Below are positions 15,801 through 20,477 of a DNA stretch of 20,477 nucleotides, one piece after another. Source of the stretch: Myxococcales bacterium UBA5297 (GTDB taxonomy: Bacteria > Myxococcota > Myxococcia > Myxococcales > UBA5297); NCBI GenBank assembly GCA_002408385.1, contig DHSB01000055.1, positions 785 through 21,261 of the forward strand. The letters are read 5' to 3'. The notes below the pieces were generated by a model. That model saw nothing but the letters and a program-made list of their open reading frames with translations, was not told the origin of the DNA and made no database searches. Position numbers and translations under genes: made by a program. How positions within the stretch are numbered: the stretch's first letter is position 1; each line of letters begins with the position of its first letter.

Positions 15801-18800
15801 CCGAGCGGCGCGAGCAGCGCCAACAGCAACGCGATGGGCACGAGGCCCGGACCACCGGTCGAGCAGCCGCCCGTCTCGGTGTCGATGGCGACAGGCCTCG
15901 GAAGAACCCGGATGGTCAAGGGGACGAGAAGCACGGGCCCGGTCTCCTCGGTGATCTCCGCGACGAAGTCGTAGGAGCCAGGGGTGGCCTCGGCGCTCAC
16001 GCTGCCGGTGACGCGCCCGGCGACATTGAGCGTCAGCCCCGGCGGCAACATGCCGCTGTAGAGCGCGAAGCTCGAATGCGGCTTGGCGCCGGCCGATAGG
16101 TCGAGGAAGTAGCTCTCGCCCGGCCGCGCCTCCGGGATGGCGACCGGGGTGAAGCTCGCAGGTCGCGAGAGCACGGTGAGGATGAAGTCCGCCGCGTCGC
16201 TGCGTCCCTCGGCGTTCGAAACCTCGAGCCGCAGCGGGAAGAGGCCGACCTCGGCGGGCACGCCGGTGATGGCGCCGTTGGCGAGCTTGAGGCCGTCGGG
16301 CAGGGAGCCGCTGCGGATCCTCCAGACGAGCGCGCTGTCCATCGGCTGGAGCTGCTGCACGTAGGAGATCCCCGTCATCGCCTCGGCCAACTTGACCGTA
16401 CCGATGAAGAGCGCGCCGGGCTCGACTGCACGCATCGAGAGGTCGGCAGCCGCCTGGTTGCCCTGGTCGTCGATGAGCGAAACCCTGAAGCTCACCGGCT
16501 CGGCATAGCTCTTGGCGAGCTTGCCGGAGATCGTTCCATCGGGCGAGAGCCCGAGGCCCAGGGGCGGCTCGCCCGCCTCGAGGACCCAGGAGTACGGGGC
16601 CACACCACCGACGGCGACCAGGTCGACGCTGTAGTTGATGCCCTTGACCGCGCTCGGGAGTAGCGACGAGAGAATCCCGAGCGCCCCAGAAGGCGGCACC
16701 GTGCGCAGGACCATTCGCGACAGCACGCTGCGCTGGTCCGAGGTCACCCGTACCGTAAAGACCGCTACGCCCTGCTCGGTCGGCTTGCCCGAGAGGACCC
16801 CTGTCTCACTCAACTGCAGGCCCGCGGGCAGCTCTCCCTGCCCCGGCTCTACTGACCAAGCATACGACCCGTAACCGCCCACCGCCACGAGCTGCTGAAG
16901 GTACTCGGCGCCGATCATCGCGTCGGGCAGGGTGCTGGTAACGACATCGAGGCTCGAAGGCGCGATCTCGACGACACCGAGCGAGCCGATTGCATTGTTC
17001 GACTCATCGAGCTCGAGTATCTCCTGCATCGGATCGACGACCAGGCCGACGTAATAAGTGCCGGGGGAGACGTCCGAGGGGATCTGCACGAGATCGGTGG
17101 CGACCCTCTGCTCGCCAATTCCAATGACCAGCTCTCCGTCGAGAACCGGCACCCCGTCGACCAAGATCTCGAGGGGAATGTCCTCGACCGAAATGATGTC
17201 ATTCGAGGAGAGCACGAAGCGGTACTTCGACGGGCCGGTGGTGTCGGTGCCGCGATTGCCGATGTTGCGAATGACGTGGAATATCGGCATCCGCTCGCCA
17301 GCCGCGGCAGCGGCAGGGGCTTCGACTCGAACCGGGGTCAGGTCCATCGCCGGCTGGCGAATCAGGATCTCGTTTTCGGCACGGTTCAGGTTGTTGGTCT
17401 CGTTGCTCTCGCCGACGCGGTTGGACGGATCTACGATGACGCCGATGTAATAGGCGCCATCCCTGAACGGAGAGCCATTCGGCCGGGTCAACGGCACGGT
17501 AATGTCGACCTCGAAGTGCTGCTGCTGGTCGCCCGTAAACGTCAGGCCGCTTAGTTCCGGAACACCAGCCGACATGTCGAGGTCGTGCGTGGTGATCACC
17601 GCATTGTCCGAGAGCACCACCGAAATAAAGAAGTCGGTAGCGTTGGCCCCCCCGGAGTTCGTCAAGTCGAACGTGACCCGCACCTGCTCGCCGAAGTATG
17701 CATTTGTCGTGGGCGCATGCGGCGGCAGGGGCGACAAGACCTGGATGTTCTCGACAACAAGGTCGGCCGCCGACAAGGTCACCGTTGCCGAGGAGGCCTT
17801 GCTGTTGTTCGTCTCGGTCGTTTCGCTCACCTCGCCATTGGGGAACTGCTGGGTGGGCGGGTCGATGTCGATGATGTAGTAATAAGGGCCGTCGGGCACG
17901 GCAGGGAGCGCCGCCGGCACTATCATGTCGAGCGTTTCACCTCCGCCCAAAGTGTCGACACGCCGGGGAAACCCTGGAAACCTAGTGTCGCTTGAGCGAT
18001 CAAGGACCGCATCCGGGGACAGATAAACATCATAATTGAACCCGTTCGGATTGAGCGTGGCGGTCGGATCGGTCCCCTGGTTTCGAATGATTACCCGAAG
18101 GTCGACGATATCGCCCGGGCCGCCCGCGCTCGGGCCGGAGATGTCGCCCGAAAGCTCGACGCCGATCATGTAGGGGGCGCTCACCCCCGCGTTGTTCGTT
18201 TCGATCGCCTCGTCGACAGCATTGGTCGGGTCGACGAGGACGCCAATGTAGAAGTTGCCCGAGCCCTGCGGCCTGACGAACCGGACCCCCGACTCGCTGA
18301 AGGTCGCCTGGGAACGGCCCGCGAGAGTCTCGGGGGTCGTGTGCTGGGCAAGCAGCGTGTCGGTGGCCGGGTTGATAATCGCGTCGTTCGACAGGTAGAT
18401 GTCGAAAAGAAACCCGGTGGCCGGGTTCTGGCCCTGGTTCTTGATGGTGGTCATCACGTCGAGCTCGAACCCGGGCTGGCCGTTGATGTCCACCGGGTTG
18501 AGGGCCGAGCTGCTGACGTCGAGGACCATCAGGTCCGGATCGATCGCCGGGGAGATGACCAGGTACTGGTTGGCTGGCCAATGGCTCGCCGTGCAGTTCG
18601 GGCTGCACGAAAGCGCGGTGATGGCGCTCGCGCCCGCCGCGTCCTCGATGCCCACCGTCGCGCTGCCCGAGGTGCCGCTGGAGATCGAGCCGTAGTAGAC
18701 GACGATGGCGCCGCTTCGCTCGTGCAGGTCCACCTGCACGTTGCGCGTAATTGCCCCGCTATAACTCTCCCAATTCTGCAGTCTGAGCGAGAAGACCTGA

Positions 18801-19201
18801 TCCGGCGCCACACCCGAGGTCGTCCACTCGGCGCGAGCCGTGGAGGGCACCTTCATGTCGTCCCACCAATAAGCGATGAGGTTGTTGGGAGTGTTCGAGT
18901 TAGGCAGTGAGGTATTCGAGTAGCAACTTCCGCACTGCGACGGGGTGAAGAGGATGAGGCCGTTGGTGTTGAGGCCGACCGTCGAGTAGTTCACCCCGTA
19001 GAAGGTGAAGGAGAACGGCAGCGTCACGCTCGCGTTCCCGTCATCGGTGGAGCTGAAGGTGAGAGTGCGCCACCCGGTGTAGGTCGGCGCAACCCCGGGG
19101 GCCGGGGGCGAGACCACATAGAGCGTCTGCGCGGCTGAAGTCTCAGGCAGTAGCAATGCCGTCAGGGTCAGGGCAAGAACACCAACAAGCGGTCTCGTCA
19201 T
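12806..19201 (-). CDS. Giant two-module surface protein or polyprotein with CARDB and putative-Ig repeats and an internal MYXO-CTERM-like tail
   Basis: 2131 aa, ATG at 19199-19201 with GGAG 8 nt upstream. Module 1: signal peptide 1-24, a beta-rich N-terminal domain (about 25-215; contains LIAYWWDDMK), four CARDB-like repeats ending in NN motifs such as ETNNA and ESNNA (about 219-745), four He_PIG-like putative-Ig repeats (about 750-1105), then GGCSTGG (C1113), a hydrophobic stretch and RRRGPGRR. Without a stop it continues into a hydrophobic stretch ending EALA (1162). Module 2: a second N-terminal domain (about 1163-1370), two CARDB-like repeats (about 1374-1685), the second interrupted by a 62-residue Cys-rich insert (C1535-C1596), four more He_PIG-like repeats (about 1688-2090), and a terminal GCGC (C2102, C2104), hydrophobic stretch, RRRRS. 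MYXO-CTERM tails are processed in myxobacteria to display proteins on the surface. The modules are probably adhesive or structural; no enzyme motif was seen. It follows the VWA gene by 160 nt. Confidence 0.9.
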   Translation of the reverse strand: MTRPLVGVLALTLTALLLPETSAAQTLYVVSPPAPGVAPTYTGWRTLTFSSTDDGNASVTLPFSFTFYGVNYSTVGLNTNGLILFTPSQCGSCYSNTSLPNSNTPNNLIAYWWDDMKVPSTARAEWTTSGVAPDQVFSLRLQNWESYSGAITRNVQVDLHERSGAIVVYYGSISSGTSGSATVGIEDAAGASAITALSCSPNCTASHWPANQYLVISPAIDPDLMVLDVSSSALNPVDINGQPGFELDVMTTIKNQGQNPATGFLFDIYLSNDAIINPATDTLLAQHTTPETLAGRSQATFSESGVRFVRPQGSGNFYIGVLVDPTNAVDEAIETNNAGVSAPYMIGVELSGDISGPSAGGPGDIVDLRVIIRNQGTDPTATLNPNGFNYDVYLSPDAVLDRSSDTRFPGFPRRVDTLGGGETLDMIVPAALPAVPDGPYYYIIDIDPPTQQFPNGEVSETTETNNSKASSATVTLSAADLVVENIQVLSPLPPHAPTTNAYFGEQVRVTFDLTNSGGANATDFFISVVLSDNAVITTHDLDMSAGVPELSGLTFTGDQQQHFEVDITVPLTRPNGSPFRDGAYYIGVIVDPSNRVGESNETNNLNRAENEILIRQPAMDLTPVRVEAPAAAAAGERMPIFHVIRNIGNRGTDTTGPSKYRFVLSSNDIISVEDIPLEILVDGVPVLDGELVIGIGEQRVATDLVQIPSDVSPGTYYVGLVVDPMQEILELDESNNAIGSLGVVEIAPSSLDVVTSTLPDAMIGAEYLQQLVAVGGYGSYAWSVEPGQGELPAGLQLSETGVLSGKPTEQGVAVFTVRVTSDQRSVLSRMVLRTVPPSGALGILSSLLPSAVKGINYSVDLVAVGGVAPYSWVLEAGEPPLGLGLSPDGTISGKLAKSYAEPVSFRVSLIDDQGNQAAADLSMRAVEPGALFIGTVKLAEAMTGISYVQQLQPMDSALVWRIRSGSLPDGLKLANGAITGVPAEVGLFPLRLEVSNAEGRSDAADFILTVLSRPASFTPVAIPEARPGESYFLDLSAGAKPHSSFALYSGMLPPGLTLNVAGRVTGSVSAEATPGSYDFVAEITEETGPVLLVPLTIRVLPRPVAIDTETGGCSTGGPGLVPIALLLALLAPLGLRRRGPGRRAALGLVAALALGLPAEALARYDLTSYSQVPFSPIVGTPLDIPSASSQTTVTLPFPIRFWNTTYNALNIGCRGYIAFGSGNASNPTSWGIPSTAASYPLIAPWWGKWDCNPGAVTYEVSGVAPYRSITFQWANVWYEPDSTAKSLHGATFQARISETTGTIDFLYGPSNHGLYGDNATSFPADIKAAVGIQANATLGMAGRPCTAAQATGGVSQAKCEPQDYEPNTILSFRQPPDLSMLRVYAEETGFAGVPMRMGASIKNIGGQDVGGIAVRFYLSADGNLDTSVDAELGTSRQITLAVNQRRDVVIAPTLPLALATGDYYLFAKIDPDGRINEDNENNNVGPAGGHRFSLGQPTPDLVPGPVAVPATARAGESITVAHSIHNVGNALAGPCASDTQCAGAVCNDGRCRSPCAEQSECPDGFSCKEADGICEPAACAGDDGCPAGEKCQGGACKRPSIRYALFLSDNPVISLADTALTGVEGLELAEGLGAFEVNSAEDEVTLPAPLPPGDYYIGLVVDPEGAVSEISDVNNATTSAAKITVVSDELQFVTSALPEAYAQSPYGVHLEASGGSGSYEYALVSGSLPSGLRLSLAGDITGVAAREADEPDSFEIEVASAGKTARATFSIQVNPSDVPLRVLTEQLPAAEFGRPYSVRLSAVGGRAPYQWSLSEGALLPPGLVLAPDGVIEGVPTLDKPAEEPEFSFQVEVLDHEGTAAAKPLSLKVVSPERLQISTASLPDAELSKPYVFPLYVAGGRPPYVWNIVEARLLPTHPMDEVEQKAQVGLKLITDKSGTRLSGIPNVAGTWVMTLKVQDTSGAEDNATFSLAVRYDEGLEIETRGLPDAIVGKTYYARLFARGGDAEDIKWSVICMPVLNDKGELASCRDGLPAGFTLSEDGTISATEPVVGPEADEQGHRAPRTAYSILVEARDEKNRSAVRGLSITIRIDEPLYAPPAEGCGCGSVGAGAAPTVLLALTGVLGLLRRRRS
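12809..12898 (-). other. C-terminal MYXO-CTERM-like sorting tail of the giant protein
   Basis: Residues C2102 to S2131: GCGC, a spacer of about ten small residues, a hydrophobic stretch (about 2113-2126) and a final RRRRS before the stop. This is the tripartite form of MYXO-CTERM tails (Cys motif, membrane helix, Arg cluster). The known processing is cleavage near the Cys by a myxosortase; no myxosortase gene is in this window. Confidence 0.82.
14414..14599 (-). other. Cysteine-rich insert inside a CARDB-like repeat
   Basis: Between the strand HSIHNVGNALAG and the strand IRYALFLSDN of one CARDB-like unit lie residues C1535 to C1596, with 12 Cys in 62 residues in a C-x5-C-x4-C-x4-C spacing and short phrases such as CPDGFSC and CPAGEKC. 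The other CARDB units in the protein run through this point without an insert. The Cys phrases resemble those of myxobacterial lipoproteins, including the one encoded next door. Confidence 0.75.
15716..15865 (-). other. Junction: internal MYXO-CTERM-like tail fused to a signal-peptide-like segment
   Basis: Residues C1113 to A1162. The first part has the order of a surface-sorting tail: GGCSTGG, hydrophobic LVPIALLLALLAPLGL (1120-1135), RRR. The Arg block RRRGPGRR (1136-1143) then serves equally well as the n-region of a signal peptide with core AALGLVAALALGLPA (1144-1158) and a cleavage site after EALA (1162). No stop codon separates them. I see no ATG and no GGAG-type ribosome site that could restart translation; a TTG codes L1135 but lacks a ribosome site. 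Confidence 0.8.
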
Positions 19202-19361
19202 CGCACCTGCTCCGTGCGCCTGATAGGCGGCGCGAAAAGCATCTGTTCCACGACAAAGGCAGCCAGTCTACACGGCTTCGAGCGGAATGGAACTGCACGG
19301 ACGGCCCCCACGCCTGGCAGTCCGAGCGCGAGCGGACATCGGTTGCGCTCGCCCTTTCGCT
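19202..19361 (-). other. Spacer between the VWA gene and the giant surface gene
   Basis: 160 nt. It holds the GGAG ribosome site of the giant gene and a 7-bp inverted repeat (GCGAGCG 19328-19334, CGCTCGC 19346-19352, 11-nt loop) just after the VWA stop. The repeat lacks a U-run on the minus strand, so termination there is doubtful. No promoter with good hexamers was found, so cotranscription of the two genes is possible. Confidence 0.4.
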
Positions 19362-20477
19362 CTACAGACATGCGACGTGGTAGGAGATGGTCAGCGTCGA
19401 GCCCGGCTCTGGGACCGCGAGCGGCTCGAAGTCAATCGCGTTGGCGCTCGAGTTGTAGGTCCAGCGCGTGTCGCCATACGGCCCGATAGCCGGATAGGGC
19501 TGGCCGTCAACCTCGACGACGATCGGGTCGGGCTCGATGGTCATGTCGGGCACGTTGGAGAGGAAGAAGCGGGTTCGGTACCCGAAGGCGGTCTGGCCGA
19601 GCTTCTCCAAGGTTCGCGACCAGTCTGGGGTACAGATGTCGTCGTAGACCCCAGCGGTTCGGGCGATGAGCTCCTTGACGCGCATCGACTGGCCCGCGGT
19701 CGACTCGTCGTAGTCGCAGTTGCCGGCGGGAGTCGAGGGCTGGGTGGGGATGATGCCCGAGAAGCTGAACATGTTCTGGCGCTTGAAGCCCTTGATATTT
19801 AGGTAGAAATTCTGATAGAAGGCGAGCGGCGTCGCGTCGTGGTCCGCGGCATCGGAGACGACGATGACCGCCAGGTTCGCCTCGTCGCGCAGGAAGCCCG
19901 CGTTGTGCGATTGGATCAGGGGGTTGCTCAACGCGAGATAGCCCGGACGAATGAGCATCTCGTCGTAGTTGCCGTCCGTTCCGACGTTTACGTTTTGAGC
20001 GAAGACCTGTTCCTTGTTTGGAGTCGTCGCCGAGATCACTCGGGGATTGCCTCCGCTGATGGGGACGAAGCGCCCGTACTCGTCCGGATCGCTGCCCCCG
20101 TTGTTGTTCGAGCCGCCGTGGGCGGTGTCGATCGAAGTGGTCGTGACCGCGATGTGGTAGTCGACCTGCTGGCTGATGGCGAAGCGGATGAACGACTGGA
20201 AGTTGTGCCCCAACGAGATCTGCTTGTTGTACATCGAGCAACTATCATCGACGATGAGCAGCACGTCGACCTTGGGCTGCGCGTCCTGGGCAAAGACGTC
20301 GGTTTGAATCGCAGTGGTCGCGCCGCGGCCGGCCAGGGTGATCACGTAAGGGGCCGAGAGCTGTGCGGTCTGCAGGGCGATGCTGCCGGTGTCCTCTCCG
20401 GTGTCGGTCGGCCGGTAGGTCGCCTTGAACTCGGTCGAAGCGCCGGCCGCCAAAGTGTGCGGCAGGGCCGGGCGCTG
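19362..20477 (-). CDS. ASH (choice-of-anchor D) and VWA domain surface protein, 3' part only
   Basis: The gene runs off the right edge: the frame is open to base 20477 and 371 C-terminal residues are visible. The first 50 or so are the end of an ASH/HYDIN-like beta domain (FKATYRPTDTGEDTG, then YVITLAGRG). A von Willebrand A-type domain follows, opening with VDVLLIVDDSCSM, where the D-x-S-x-S metal-site motif is met by DDSCS. Further on are VSDAADHD and a long substrate-like loop region (FSFSGIIP). A short beta-rich C-terminal end (about the last 75 residues) closes without a membrane segment or MYXO-CTERM tail. Proteins of this build are frequent in myxobacteria and are usually exported; the signal peptide would lie outside the window. 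It is the first gene of the rightmost minus-strand run. Ligand unknown. Confidence 0.87.
   Translation of the reverse strand, partial: QRPALPHTLAAGASTEFKATYRPTDTGEDTGSIALQTAQLSAPYVITLAGRGATTAIQTDVFAQDAQPKVDVLLIVDDSCSMYNKQISLGHNFQSFIRFAISQQVDYHIAVTTTSIDTAHGGSNNNGGSDPDEYGRFVPISGGNPRVISATTPNKEQVFAQNVNVGTDGNYDEMLIRPGYLALSNPLIQSHNAGFLRDEANLAVIVVSDAADHDATPLAFYQNFYLNIKGFKRQNMFSFSGIIPTQPSTPAGNCDYDESTAGQSMRVKELIARTAGVYDDICTPDWSRTLEKLGQTAFGYRTRFFLSNVPDMTIEPDPIVVEVDGQPYPAIGPYGDTRWTYNSSANAIDFEPLAVPEPGSTLTISYHVACL

Noticed and set aside
13637..16099. 820-codon plus-strand open frame opposite the giant surface gene
   Set aside because: Arg/Gly/Asp-rich shadow composition; the minus strand has coherent repeats, a signal peptide and sorting tails.
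19202..19361. Sigma54-like sequence (TGGAAC, then TGCTTTT) upstream of the giant gene
   Set aside because: The spacing between the GG and GC elements is 7 nt, not the required 10.

Overview
The window is GC-rich chromosomal DNA from what looks like a myxobacterium-type organism (Myxococcota or a close deltaproteobacterial relative). The signs are a Ser/Thr kinase with the HRDVSPQN catalytic loop followed by a membrane segment and PEGA repeats, a response regulator carrying a PATAN/DUF4388 domain, cysteine-rich surface lipoproteins, a VWA protein with a DDSCSM metal site, and C-terminal tails of the MYXO-CTERM type (Gly-Cys, hydrophobic stretch, Arg cluster). I see no phage, transposon, CRISPR, tRNA or rRNA. 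All family names come from reading the sequence; no database search was run.

Left part (1-6200): on the minus strand, transcription terminator Rho with a long basic low-complexity N-terminal extension, preceded by a 639-residue regulator made of receiver, PATAN, J-like and TPR domains. Divergent from the regulator is a membrane-anchored protein with three DsbA-like thioredoxin domains, which ends at a strong intrinsic terminator.

Middle part (6200-11300): on the minus strand, a large membrane Ser/Thr kinase with three periplasmic PEGA repeats and a near-ideal housekeeping-type promoter, and a small exported protein of unknown function. Divergent from the latter is a 94-residue cysteine-rich zinc-ribbon-like protein. 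Then comes CutA on the minus strand.

Right part (11460-20477): a minus-strand run of surface proteins, transcribed from right to left: the 3' part of an ASH/VWA protein (its N terminus lies outside the window), a 2131-codon giant, and a cysteine-rich lipoprotein 68 nt after it. The giant is the most striking item. It holds two similar modules, each with a beta-rich N-terminal domain, CARDB repeats and four putative-Ig (He_PIG-like) repeats. They are joined by an internal MYXO-CTERM-like tail that runs straight into a signal-peptide-like segment, so it reads as two surface proteins fused in one frame, or as a polyprotein.

How the genes may work together: the right-hand genes look like an exported, probably cell-surface or outer-membrane set rich in cysteines. 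The triple thioredoxin protein could act on such substrates, but that link is inference only. The remaining genes are housekeeping (rho, cutA) or signalling (kinase, regulator).
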